Assembly: GCA_013400975.1 (NCBI GenBank)
Contig: WBMZ01006392.1
Location: 62,001-126,000 of the forward strand
Source: Atrichornis clamosus
Lineage: Eukaryota > Chordata > Aves > Passeriformes > Menuridae
Length of the DNA stretch: 64,000 nucleotides
Reading direction: 5' to 3'
This document shows positions 52,360 to 64,000 of the stretch, piece by piece. The translations under genes were made by a program, and so were the position numbers. Positions within the stretch are counted from its first letter, which is position 1. The number at the start of each line of letters is the position of its first letter. Below the pieces are notes generated by a model. The model worked only from the letters and a program-made list of their open reading frames with translations, was not told the origin of the DNA and did no database searches.

Positions 52360-52608
52360 AATCTAGGAAGAAATTCTTTACTTTAGGAAGACATCCTCCC
52401 CCATAAGTGTGGTGAGGCCCTGGCAAAGATTGTCCAGAGAAGCTGTGGCTCCCACATCCCTGGAAGTGACCAAGGCCAGGTTAGAGGGGGCTTAGAGCAA
52501 CCTGGGGTAGTGGAAGGTGTCCCTGCCCATGGCAGGAGGTGGAATGAGATGGTCTTGAAGGTCCCTTCCAACACAAACCGTTCTGGGATTCTGTGATTCT
52601 ATTCTGTG
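52360..52608 (+). mobile_element. CR1 LINE fragment in MOB1B intron 1
   Basis: CR1 3' region: GAGGCCCTGGCAAAGATTGT, CCAGAGAAGCTGTGGCTCCC, GTGTCCCTGCCCATGGCAGG, CCTTCCAACACAAACCGTTC, TGGGATTCTGTGATTCTATT. Shares the repeated AGGAAGAAATTCTT head and the AACCGTTCTGGGATT tail with the copy at 40213. Confidence 0.95.
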
Positions 52609-55574
52609 GTTCCAGAGCTGCTCCGACTCTCCTGAGCTCCAAAGGAGCAGAATTACGCTCCCCTTTCAGCAGGCCTCTGAAGTAATCCTGGGTCCTGAGT
52701 GTCATAAAGAAGCACTTGTCTGGACTTCCAGGGATCCTGGAATGGCACAGCTGCACAGCCATGCACATGGACACTCAACCAACACCAGTGCAGCCAGCTA
52801 CTAAGGCAATCAGGAGCCAGAAGGAGAAAGAGGGAACATCCTGCTCCCACCTATTCTGTTACAGGACACTTCTAACATGCTCCCAGTCATCTGCACCTCA
52901 CCCTAAGCAAGGACAACCAACACAAATCTTGAATAAAATAATTGCTTCCCATTGGGAGTGAGAAGCTTCTGTGGCTCTGGGAGTTGCCGTCGCCTCCTAC
53001 CCCTCCAGCCACCTGCATCTGGTGCCAGGTCAGGTTCAAATCAGCTCTGAAGAAAAAAGAAACTGAAAAAACTCAACAAACAAAAAACCCGAATCTTTTC
53101 ACTGATTACTTTACTTAAACCTAATTATTTTCTCTTCAGGAACATATCCACTTTACAAGCACTATGACAACACAGGGTGTGAAAATACAACCTGAAACAT
53201 CTGGAGAGCAGGAGAGACTGGGATCATTATCTTTCCCCAGGTGTGAGTGCAAGCAGAAAGAACCCAGCACAAGCTAAACATAACTGTAAAAAGGTTATGA
53301 AATAACCCTTCTTGTGTTACCAAGAAGCTGTTTGTATTTTAGCACAAGGAGTAGGCCTGCCGAAGGGACAATGGTTTGAGAATAAGGCACAAGGAAAGCA
53401 CAGTGAAGGAATTCCCCAAATCAGTAGTTTTTCCTGAGAAACTCTGGATAGGAATTCACCATACCCACCCCAGCTCCTGAGTTTGCCAGATGAGAAACCA
53501 AGTCACTGCAGATCTGTTGAATACTCTGCACAGATCCATGGTCAAAGCAGCAGAAAATGCAGTAACACGTCGGAAAAAGCATTAGGTACCATTTAATCCC
53601 TGCTCCCCACTTCCCAGAAACCGGGGATTTCTTCCCATAAGCTGTCAAAAGCTGCAACAACAGAATGAACTACTACTTTAAATAAGCCGTTCCATCTTCG
53701 CCTCCAACACCTTTCTGATCCCTGCTTCTCAAATCCAGCACAGCCACCCTAAGACAGCAGGAAATGGCCTCACGCAAAAGGCAGGCAGGCATCCAAAAGG
53801 AAAAGTAATTAGGATAAATGCATCCTGGCAGTCATCGTGTGCTACAGAAGTACCTGCAATTTTGGCAAAAAATTATCAGAATTCCATGCATTTATGCAGT
53901 TCTCTGAAGCCAGGTAACTGCATGCATGGTCACACACTCCTTGAGACACAGCTCAGGGACAGACCTAATGCAGCTTCTCTAAGCCAAAATCCTTATGGGA
54001 CATGGGTTTTCTTGGAAAGTCTGGCTATAAATATTGCATTAATAAACATTATTTCAATTACGAGTTCAGAAACTCCCCTATGATTCAGCCAAATAAATAA
54101 TAGTTATCTCCTATCATGCCAATCTGTTTCATCTGACACATTTAGGAAGTTGTCTTGTCCCAGGTCTATTTCCTCAACTCCTTGAGAATGAGTGAAAAAA
54201 CGTAACTTTAAAGAGTTCTACCTGGTGGCCAACGATACACACAATTATCTGTGTCTGGGTCAAGTATGACATTTTATTTTCAGCTACATTCCATAACGGA
54301 ATTAGCCATTTCTCTCGAGGTTATAAATGCTCCAAGCTAGTAGGAGCATTTCCCTGTTAAGCGTCTCTGAGCTCTCCTTCATATTAAGGCAAAAGTGAGA
54401 GGGTATACAGAGAAATTTAAAAAGATCTCCTTTTCCTTGGACATAAAAAGGTAATGAAATGTGGAACACGTGTCATCATCCCCACTATTTGCCACAACCA
54501 ATTTCCAGTCTTTCAAGAAGAACTGACTTCTCAAAAAATTCCTGCAATTTCAAGGACTCTTTGCTCGCTTCACTCCCACATCCGACATTTCTAGCAAATT
54601 ATGCCCTTCTATTTTTACAGGGAGGTGCATCTCCAGCAGTGCCAGCTGCAGCCCAGCCCAGCACTAAATGAGGAATGTGTCTGAGGCAGCTGACTCCTGA
54701 GCCAGGCTGTGTGCGGAAGCGGGGCTCGGAAGCCTCGACAAGCCCTTCCCACCACCAGGAGCCCACGCACCGCTCGGCCCCACACAGACGTCACAACTTG
54801 CTTGTACAAAACACCAAATTTCCTCCAAAGCTATAATTTTATCCACTCATCTCCTGATGGGTTTCGTGATGCGGCTTTTGCAGGCTGTTCCGTCTTAGGC
54901 TGGTAAGATGATGTTTCCATAGGAAAGGAAAAACTTGAGGTGTTCTTCTTCCCCCACACTGCCTCAGCAGCTCATTTCAGTTTCAAACACAGCACTGGCA
55001 GATGTTCTCACTTCAAGCAGCTTAAAAATCCAGCCTCAGCTCTCAATAAATTTCCCACTACTGCTCTCAGGAGAAGCCCTTGGGCTAGCCTGGCTTAGAC
55101 GTCCTCACTCCCAACCATTAGTCCACAGAGCCTTTCAACAGCGCTTTTTATCTATTTCCATCAAGTCTGCCACACATTTGGGGAAATCTGAATTAAACTG
55201 GAAAAGTTTAGGTTTCTTATCTATAGAAGTTAACCCTTCACAGCTTGTTCTTACCACAGAACTAACCTCCAGCTCTCACCTACTGTGCAGTGGCAGCATT
55301 TTCAGGATACACCTGTCACCTGCATTCCTCTAACTGCTGAGGCCATGCTTCCTTTCCTTGGGGTAAGGAGTGAGTAACTAATTCGTGGAAGTACAGCTGT
55401 ACCACTCAGTGTCTCCCCAGAGCAATGACTACCATGGCCAGACTGGAAAAAGCCCTTCAAAATATTTGGAAACACTCAAGAGATTCTCAAAAAGCTGGGC
55501 TCAAGACAGTGCACAGAACATTGACCCGGGGCACAGAAACTTTTCTGATTTTAACTCCTGCTTTTTCATCTTTG

Positions 55575-55740
55575 AACACCTTTACAAGCATTAATTACTC
55601 CCCACAAAGTATCTTTGAAGTAGGGATCATTAGTGTCTCATTAGACACAGGGAAACTGAGGCAGCAACTCACTGCCAGAGGCCAACGAGTGAGTTTATCA
55701 GAGAAACCCCCAAGTTTTAGTTCTCCACTTCTTTGCCTCC
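55575..55740 (+). mobile_element. MIR-like SINE relic in MOB1B intron 1
   Basis: GTAGGGATCATTAGTGTCTC, then AGACACAGGGAAACTGAGGC and GCCAACGAGTGAG fit the MIR pattern 'cccattttacagatgaggaaactgaggc ... aagtgactt'. Diverged. Confidence 0.6.
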
Positions 55741-58700
55741 TTTCTCCTGCTGTGCCAATTTTTAAACACAGGAACACTGTAAGACAGGACCCAAATTCCA
55801 GAAAAGCAAACATTTCCAGCCCTTAAACAATAATACAGGGCTTCAAATGATAACATCCTGCTAAGAATAGAAACATCAGAGTAAGATCGGGTTTGTTTCC
55901 ACCAGCTAACATGCCAGCATAGAAATGAAAATAAAAGCTCAAGCTACTTTTTGGAAATGAAATCAATAGCTGCAGCCTTTGAACACATTTTCCCTGTGAC
56001 AACCATAGCATCAGAAGGAAAGCAGGTAAAATTAAGATGAATGTGTTCAAAATCTGCACTGATGAGATTGAACTTGAGCATTTCTATTTATAATACTGAA
56101 TAGTCACAACATTTCTGTCCTGAAGAAAGACAGTGTGAGAGCAAAGCATTGTTTCCTTCAGCTCTTACAACACCAAAAAATCAACTTTTTCCAATCCAAA
56201 TCCCACTCATTGCAAGTCCAGTCACTTGAATCTGGTAACAAAAGTAAGGTCAGAATTCAGGATGCATTCCATGCAGCAGGCCTGGGAAGCAGTTAGGAGC
56301 TGCCAACTCCTTACACAACACAGCTGCTCTCCCAAAATGCAAGGCAATGGTTAGAAAGCAATTCTAGGCCTAGGGCTTCTGTCCTGGTTTACTTCTTTGT
56401 TTGTTTAAGGAAGAATCAGTGGCATTGACTTCAAAAATTTCCACAGCCACACGGTCATTTATATAGAAACAGAATACATGTTTTTTTATTGTTTATTAGC
56501 TGCACCGCGAAGGAAGTTCAGCTCTCTGTAAACTTTTCAACCTGATGATGCTTCTCAAGGGGTAGGTGACCATCATCATCACAACTCATTTGAAATGGTG
56601 CCTTCTTCCGCTGGAGTACTGACAGGGAAGTCGCTGGTTTTATGAGGTTTTTCATTCTGTATCTGTCAAGGTGGGGACTAAAACCTGGCTTCCCCTTCTA
56701 GGAAAAACAGCTGTCTTCACAGACTGAAGTTCCATACAGGTCGGCAGATGAAAAAGTCACAAACTCATGAACAGCTCTTAAAAAATACAGGTACCATTAT
56801 TCACAAGACTTGACACGTCCAAAGAGCAGTTGTTTATCAGATGATTCACATCCAGGAAGGAGAAAGTTATTTGAGGTAGCCTCAAGGAACAGTTTTGCTT
56901 TTGCTTGCCCCAGCCACCACCCCTCAGTGTTAAAGCTGACATAACACATACACATCCACATTCTTAAAACACATTTTTTTCTCCTATACATAAACAGCTT
57001 AGAGTCAGTGAAACCAAGCCAATGTGGAATTCATCCAGCACAACTTGGATGCTCCTACATGTACCAGAACACACCTGAAGGGAAACCTTTGCTAGCTGAG
57101 CTCTGAGCAGGGGACACGTGTTTGTAGAGCAGCTGTTTTCCTGTTCCCTGTGCCCTCACCCACTCTGCAGCGACACATGGTGCCAAATCCACAAGGATGT
57201 TAGGTGGCCACAGCCTGTTTTCCAGCCAAGCCAGGCACCTACACTTCTCTCTGCCTCTGTTTTCCTGTCTGCAGGCTGAGAAAGTGCCTGTCAACAAGGG
57301 GGAAGTGTTACGCTACGCTAGTGTCTGCTACAACCCCACCCGATGGTGTTCCTGCTGTTTACCCACTTGGATGCAACCCTCCTCTCAAGTAATCGCAATT
57401 CCCAATGCAAGGAACAAGCAAGCATCCAGAATGCCATCCCACCCCACGACCGGGAAATCATCATCAGTTTGCTATGCTCACAACCAAAATAAATTCCCTT
57501 GTTTCATTTACAACGCATTCATTTAATACACTTTCATCTCCTGGAAAATCCTCAAAATAAACAAAGCAAGTCACAGTTGCCCTCAGTGGATACTACCAGA
57601 GCGCTGTCTGTGCACTCCAAACACAATTAAATTATTCACAAGGCAGCCAACAGTTGAGGAAGTGACTCAACCTCCCGTGCCTTGTCCCCTGCAGGACTAA
57701 CAGAGAGAGGCAGGCCAGAGCCACAGTAGCATCCATCACAGAAAAACCTGGATCCAAGTGTTCCAGGCAAGCATGCCCCCCTGACTTGCAAAGACAGGCA
57801 GACAGACGTGAGGGCAGCAGAGGAACTGGAACATGTCCTTGGTACAGAACCTGCAGCTTTCCTAAGAGCTCACTCTGTGTGTTTTACGGATGTTACTGCA
57901 CTGCTGCTCCCAACTTTCTCCACAGACTTTTTCCCAGAACTTTAAGACCACCAAACATAACCTGAAACACGTTTTCACTCCAATTAGCAACAAAGAACCT
58001 TGTAGCAGAGTCCCACACACCTCTGCATGTTCTGCTCTGACATGCATATGAAATCCTGTTGCATGAGAGGAATCAATATTATCCCAAACATTTTGCTGCA
58101 TACTCCCAGGAATCCACTGACTACCTTGAGGCAAACACAATGCTGTCCTCACTCACAAAATTCCGAGTTCACTACAAACAGTCTTTACATTTCTAAGAAA
58201 GGTGAGCACTAGTCTTGGCTGTTCTGCTGCGTCCTTTCAATCAGACCGAGGTTCCCCAACTGTTTCAATATTAACATTTACTGTGTACCTAAACACACAC
58301 ATCATGGAACTGTAAGGAATAATCAAAACTAGATGTATTTCTTCTAATACCCTAATATTCACGTAGTAGTTCTTTAAAAGGGCAGGCTACTAGCGGCTTT
58401 GAAGAAGGTAAATACGAAGTATTCCTTCTTTTCCAACTCCTTTGTTTTTTCCTATGAGATGGAGTTCACTATTTTGAACATTTCAGTCACTAATGAAGCT
58501 CCCTGTAAGCTAAACAGCACTATTTCCTCACTAGTGTTCCCCTCTTTTCTCAGGAAACCCTTATTTCTGTCCATTAGCATCAGCTCATTCAAAGGGAGCG
58601 CACAGCATGAACTCAAACTCAAGTCAGAACTTCACGCAGTTATGTTTCCAAGTTCAGTTTCCACAAAGGTTCAAAGCTCTTTACTGCAGGAATTACCTAA

Positions 58701-61700
58701 TACACCATTCAGCGGACACAACTGCCTTTTTTTTTTTTTTTTGTAAAACCTACCATTTTCCATATATAGAACTAAGCAATTCATAACAGAAACACAAGGA
58801 AATGCATAAATCTCCAAGTCTGGGTTGTTTCTTTCAGTAACACAGCGGATGGCGTTTCGAGAAAGGACCCTGGAAGTGTTCACAAAGAAAGTGGGTTTAC
58901 TAAATCACTTAGTAGGCATGAAGGAATTCAAGATCTTTCCCCAAGTAACTGAGAATATCCTGAAGTGGCCTGGAGAGCTCCAGCTTGCCTCGGGCAGCCT
59001 CACACACTGCCAGTCCCATAAAGCATCATCCAGTTGCTAGGGCAGGAGGAAAAGGGGAAGTGGGTCCAAGAAATAAAGCAGGTGATGAACCGTGTTTGCC
59101 TACCCGTGATTCCTTTACTCCAGCACTTCTTCCACATGATAAACAAGGGTCCCGCACAAAAAGTATCCACTGCTTTCCGTAGCAAACTGCTCCTCCTGCC
59201 ACACAGATTTCCTTACATTCAGCTGAATTATCTGTCTGTACATGACTAATGCCCTCTGCATCCCAAACTGCTGCTAACAGTCACACCCTGTAAAAACATT
59301 TAAAAGTAGGAAGCAGAGCTTTGCAGAAAGCCATCTACAACCCGCTGAGGGTGATAAATTGCAGTAATAAAAGCTTGGCTCTAGCATCAAATTAGATCCT
59401 TACTTGTACACCAAATATAGTGCTTGGAGAACATGCCTCAGAACATGGATGGATTCCCAAAATGCTGATCAGTGCCTTTGGAAACCAATGCTTAATGAAT
59501 GACTAAAGCAAATCAAGTCATACAACCTAAGAAATCGCAACAGGGCATTTTTAAAGGAGGAAAAAGAAGACTTAACTAAAGAGTTTAAGACAGTCTTCAC
59601 TCCTTTTAAACACAATAAAAAGAACCATTTCTTAATGTGCTTAGACAAGAGGCAGTTAAAGGAGAAACTGAACTAAATTTTCATGGGGAAAGAGCCACTT
59701 TCACACTTTATAGAAGGCTGCCCATTACTGTAACCCCCACATGGAACATGCTGAAGATACAGACGCGGCAAAGGAGAAACACTCGGCAACTTCCCAACAA
59801 AAAATCTCAAACATAGACAGAAGATTACACTTACACTAGGATTAACAGGCAAAACTGGGTCTGGATCCAGGAACTAACAATCATTAGAGGCAAGAAATAA
59901 CACAGAGAACAACAGGAAGAAGGAATGGACAGGAGGCAGCAATGAATAATCTAACAGCTTTCCAAAAATACACTGCATTATCTCACCCCCAAGTATTTCT
60001 TACACATCCTCCATATTTCATAAAATCCTGTATCTATCTTCAGGAAAATTTGCTTGTCTCTTGCTAAGTATCATATCAGGAAAACCCACCTGCCTCAAGC
60101 ATCTGAGGGTGAACAACAGCTCCTACATATCCAGAGAACATTTCTTTTAAAATTATTTAAGCTCGTACATTTGACAGTTGAGTCCAAAGTCAGTTTAACT
60201 GTTCTACGAATTTAAATATACAGACTTTTCCTCTTTTTTTTGACTCCTATTACAGAAAGAAATTTTAAGAAGAGCTGTCAACCACAGAAGTTAATAATAG
60301 GACATTAGAGATGCTGGGTTTTTTCCACTTCAGCATTAGACAAAGCAGTACTTTCTGGCCATAAAGTAAAACACATAGCAATGCCATTTTGATTCCTGGA
60401 TCCAGAACACTGAGCAAGTCCCTAAAACAATTAATCTACTCAAGCAAAACCAGGACTGTGCTACTGAAGTTGGTAAAAACACAATTAAAGTACCAGCTAC
60501 TAAAACAAAATATGGGTTATTTCAATAAGATCAACACAGGGAACCCACCCAATCAATTCAAATTTCAATTTGGGTTGAAATTATTTCTGTATCAAAAATC
60601 ACTTGTCTCAATTTTTAGCAAAAGAGGAATTTACCAAAGCTGACTTAAGCTCATTTGTTCCCTTTGTCATAAAGAAAGGAATTAAACTTGTGATAAAGAC
60701 AACAAATCCAGGCATTGAGTCCTTATCTGCAAGATGTTCTCCTTCACTGAGGAAGGGATTAAGATTTTGTACGTCAGTATCTCGAGGACACAAGCAATTA
60801 ACTCCAGAAGCAGGTGACCACACCGAAAGATGAAGCGGTGCAAGGACAGACAACAACAACAAAAACAATCCAAGCATGTGAAAAAGCAAATTTCAACTAA
60901 AATTCCAGTGAAATATGGGCTGGATCTCTTGAGGTATGTAAGAAAAGGAATAGATTCCTGACAAGGATCAGCTGTGAGCTGGAGAAGGAAGAGAAGAGAG
61001 GATGAAAAAGGAAGAAGTGTATTCACACACCAAAAAAAAAGCCAGAAGGAAAGCTGGGACAAGAAGCTAAGGTCAGAGTTGTATTTCAGCGGAAAAAAAA
61101 AAGGCGCGAGAAGAGTGAATGAATTCACTTCCATGGGTTTCTTTTTAAAGTATAAAAATATATTTGCAATGCAAAAGCTACTGTTACCTTCATGAATTCA
61201 TAGGGTGGGACTGACACACAAAATTACCATCTCATCCATGTGAACTGACTGACTGCTGACTCAGGCTATGGATTTGAAATGGGAAGCAAAGCCTTGAATT
61301 AAACTGAACATGCCTGAGATGCACCACACATTGTAACTAAGCTAACTAAGAAATTACAAGTTATTTCAAACTTATTCTCCAGGAACCAATTTAAGGTGCA
61401 TGGATACGTGCAAATCCTCAGCTCCCATTCCCTTCTTTCAAATTCCCTCCCCAAAACATTGACCCAAGCAGCAGTACCCTGGAAAAGCATCTGAGAGATC
61501 CGTGTACACAGATGACAAAGCAAAACTCTGGATCCTCACAATCCCACATCATTAAATTTAAAGATTAGGGACAATTTTTCACATCTGTGAAAAGTTATAA
61601 AGCTGTATTCAGCTGCAAACAGATTTTAGAGCAGCTGAATTTATAACCCACAGTCTCCCTGTGTATTTAAAAGGAAAAATAAAAAAAGAACAAAACCCAA

Positions 61701-61784
61701 ACAGCAAGTTCATTGTAGCCCAACTCTAATAGGAAGTGGCTTAGTTTACAAATGCTAAAAGCATCGCAAAGCATGTCCTGTGGT

Positions 61785-62085
61785 TTAGGTTGATTTGTGG
61801 GTCAGAGGCTTATTGATAGCTCTGGCAGCAAGATCTGCCTCATTGCTTACGAGGGAAGACTTGAAGTGGCCAAATTTAATGCAGTTATTTACTTCTCTAA
61901 GAAGAACAAGCAGCTTCATTCTGTCAGACTTTTGCAACCCTCCAGCTACCACTCGGTGGACAAATGCTTCTAATATTTTATCCTTTTTCAAACAAGATAA
62001 AAAAGACTGTGTATCTCTCATGACAGTGTGAGACTGAACTGCGACTCCCGGGCTGTTGTCACGAAGAGGTCCTAAATCCAAAGAC
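61785..62085 (-). CDS. Unrecognised open frame, possible terminal exon
   Basis: After a plausible acceptor (TTAATTTTCGGACAG), one base completes a codon and then 99 codons stay open to TAA. The frame is closed by an in-frame stop just upstream of the acceptor, and the first ATG is at codon 22, so it would be an exon and not an intronless gene. The predicted peptide is balanced and helix-like (SCLKKDKILEAFVHRVV, then MKLLVLLREVNNCIKFGHF), and the frame retains several CpGs. I do not recognise a family. It lies on the same strand inside MOB1B intron 1. It could be a nested or unannotated gene, an old retrocopy fragment, or chance. Confidence 0.25.
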
Positions 62086-63137
62086 CTGTCCGAAAATTAA
62101 AAGGTGACAAAGGCATTTGATAAAGATGAAAATCCCAGTCACTCTCCAGCGCACAATTCCCCCCAAAAAGTGATCCTTGCTGCACGACTACTCCCTGCAA
62201 ACAGCTAATGATATTGGTTCACTTACATTGCAAACACCAAGAGGGAAAGACAAACAAGGGAGAACAATCGTGGCACAAAAGCAAACAATTAGGAAGCAAT
62301 TAAGTCCGGACATCACTGGATGTAGTAAACACAACTTTCACACTGAACAATGCCTTTCTTCCTACGCTTTTTTTTTCCATTCCAAATGAATGCTTCTATC
62401 TGAGAAGGAGCTATCTAAGAACATTTAAAAGTTACAATCCCTCACTTCACCTACTACACATACCCAAAACACAGTATTAGGGGCATCAGTTGTTTTTCCA
62501 AAACGCCAGGCCAAGTGCAGACATCTCACAGCCTGAACTGGTCTGCACAGCTCTGTGACTCAGAGGTGGACTCGGACTCGTTCTTGCAGAAATAAAAGCC
62601 AGGCAGCAGCTTCCCTGCCCTCTACCTCCAAGCTCACTGATAAGGCAGCAGCACTCCATTATCCAACGTCATAAACCCCATGTTTTACTTCCTGTTAAGT
62701 TCACTGTCAGAGCTGATTCCATATAAACTCTATCGCTAAGGAATACTTCTGCTTTCCTCAAAATTCAAAATTACTGTTACCAAGGCTTAAAAAAATTCTC
62801 TAAGAATTTGGCAATACCTTTACAGTTCTCTCTCCAATTTACTTACGGGAAAACTCGACAGACTTCTCAAATTCGGTACTTTTAAAAAAAAAAAATTAAA
62901 AAGGGAACAAAATACATCACTAATGGCAGTGGTTAAGCAACTGATTTTATGTTAACACATTCCTGTGTGGAGAGGCTCTGCCCTGCTCCCACAGTACTCT
63001 TACACTCATCAAGCTAAACTTGAAGTAAACCCACACATTAAAACACAGGGGGAGATATATCTGGATGTTCGCTGTATTTCCCATTTCTAACAGTTTGCAA
63101 AGGCCTACACGTTGGTTTTCCATTAGCAAATTCCAGT

Positions 63138-63443
63138 TTAGGAGTGCCTACCGGTTCTCTGTGGGAGTCCTTGATCAAGAGGAGATAAACACCACAGGTC
63201 CAGAAGTAGGGAAGGAGCACTCACAAAGCACTCAGCTACTCCCCAAGTCCACTGAGCTGAAAAGACTGCCCACATAACCAAGGGCATTCCTTGGACAAAG
63301 AGCACCTCGGGAAGCTGAAGAAGGCACAACAACAAACAGCCCTTGATGTTCTCCACAAGCAGTAGAGCAGCCTGAAGAATTGGGAAGGCCACACTGCTTA
63401 TCAATCTGGAAAAGAACGCGTCAGCTCTGATTTTGGTATTATT
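63138..63443 (-). CDS. Unrecognised open frame after a strong acceptor
   Basis: A very good pyrimidine-rich acceptor (CTCTTACATCTCTTGCAG) is followed by about 101 open codons. The product is hydrophobic and leucine-rich (FFSRLISSVAFPILQAALLL...). No clear donor is seen before the stop. If real it could be upstream of the 61.8 kb frame, but the linkage is speculative and the leucine-rich composition is what chance frames in T-rich DNA give. Confidence 0.12.
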   Translation of the reverse strand, partial: NNTKIRADAFFSRLISSVAFPILQAALLLVENIKGCLLLCLLQLPEVLFVQGMPLVMWAVFSAQWTWGVAECFVSAPSLLLDLWCLSPLDQGLPQRTGRHS

Positions 63444-64000
63444 CTGCAAGAGATGTAAGAGGAGAAAAAAGAGTAATGCCTCACTACACCTTCTGCACAT
63501 ATATTTACACACAGTATGATTTCAATTTTAAAAAAAAAATTAAATAACCCATGTGCCGCATCAGAAGCAGCTGCCAGACTCCACTGTGCTATAGAAGAAG
63601 CCAGAGAAGGAAGAGCACATCTTGCCCTGAGTTTGGTTTACAAGTTCACCTGGCCTTCACTCACAAACATATGTGCCCCCAACAACAGCCACTCACCCTC
63701 ACTCACTTCCTGCAGCCCCTCATCTTTCCAAGACTGATCAGGCAACAACTATTTAAATCAATCTCATTTTTAAAAAACCCTGTGCTGGAATCTTCAGAGA
63801 GGGATTCATTCAAACAAAGATGAAGGATTTTTTGTTTTTCTTAAAGAAATGCCAATTTCAGAACTTCAATAATAAAATGGAATCTTTTCCTTTCATAAAT
63901 AAATTATTTTCATCTAGCTTCTCTTTTATATAAGTTTTGCCAGCAGAGGATAACACAAGTATGTTACCATATGGCACACCCACCAGAACTATCTTTAATT

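Larger units (their letters stand above)
51768..64000 (-). other. MOB1B: MOB1B intron 1 (partial)
   Basis: No CpG island and no match to the expected MSFL first exon (ATG AGC TTC TTG TT at a donor) was found on the minus strand. The interval contains a CR1 at 52360, a MIR relic near 55.6 kb, A- or T-runs, and two unexplained open frames at 61.8 and 63.1 kb. From 52.6 to 55.5 kb and from 55.8 to 61.7 kb nothing is recognisable. Confidence 0.75.

Noticed and set aside
54600..54810. GC-richer patch considered as the MOB1B exon 1 promoter
   Set aside because: Too short and poor in CpG, with no ATG AGC TTC TTG TT-type first exon or donor on the minus strand.
54935..55333. 132-codon plus-strand frame
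   Set aside because: Ser/Leu-rich chance frame. No domain, no initiation context, not conserved in any way I can judge.
60608..61134. Two overlapping minus-strand frames (150 and 93 codons)
   Set aside because: They use different frames of the same T-rich DNA with many Phe/Leu/Cys codons, as expected by chance. No homology recognised.

Overview
This window is vertebrate nuclear DNA from a bird. It holds split genes with GT-AG introns, a CpG island, a dozen CR1 LINE fragments with the characteristic avian CR1 3' end (a 'gtcccttccaac...ttctatgatt' type tail), and two degraded MIR-like relics. No bacterial, phage or organellar organisation is present. Most open reading frames are short chance frames in non-coding DNA.

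Two genes can be read exon by exon, both on the minus strand. (1) DCK, deoxycytidine kinase: seven coding exons between 39804 and 33848, giving a complete 257-residue protein. Exon 1 lies in a CpG-island promoter (about 39640-40110) that carries GC-box, TTCAAA/E2F-like and perfect CRE motifs. (2) MOB1B, a MOB kinase activator of the Hippo pathway: coding exons 2 to 6 between 51767 and 44881. Exon 1, which supplies only the first four codons and two bases, is not in the window, so intron 1 is longer than 12 kb and runs off the right edge. The long 3' UTR of MOB1B probably ends near 40.96 kb, leaving only about 1.1 kb, including a CR1 insertion, before the DCK start codon. The same-strand order MOB1B then DCK matches the mammalian order GRSF1-MOB1B-DCK-SLC4A4, so the next gene to the left should be SLC4A4. 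None of its exons was recognised.

Layout: 1-32.6 kb is gene-poor, probably the DCK-SLC4A4 intergenic interval, with CR1 pieces at 4.5, 10.9, 11.7, 15.6 and 23.1 kb and a MIR relic at 30.8 kb. 32.6-33.85 kb is the probable DCK 3' UTR. 33.85-39.9 kb is the DCK gene, with CR1 pieces in introns 1 and 3 and a 146-bp purine tract in intron 1. 39.64-40.11 kb is the CpG island. 40.2-40.5 kb is a CR1. 40.96-44.88 kb is the probable MOB1B 3' UTR. 44.9-51.8 kb holds MOB1B exons 6 to 2. 51.8-64 kb is MOB1B intron 1, with one CR1, one MIR relic and two unexplained, splice-site-bounded minus-strand reading frames (61.8 and 63.1 kb).

The two genes share no pathway. DCK salvages deoxynucleosides, and MOB1B is a LATS/NDR co-activator. 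Their adjacency is conserved synteny and not a functional operon. The leads most worth a second look are the unrecognised frames at 61785-62085 and 63138-63443, the DCK promoter architecture, the shortened DCK N-terminus, and CR1 insertions abutting DCK splice and promoter regions.
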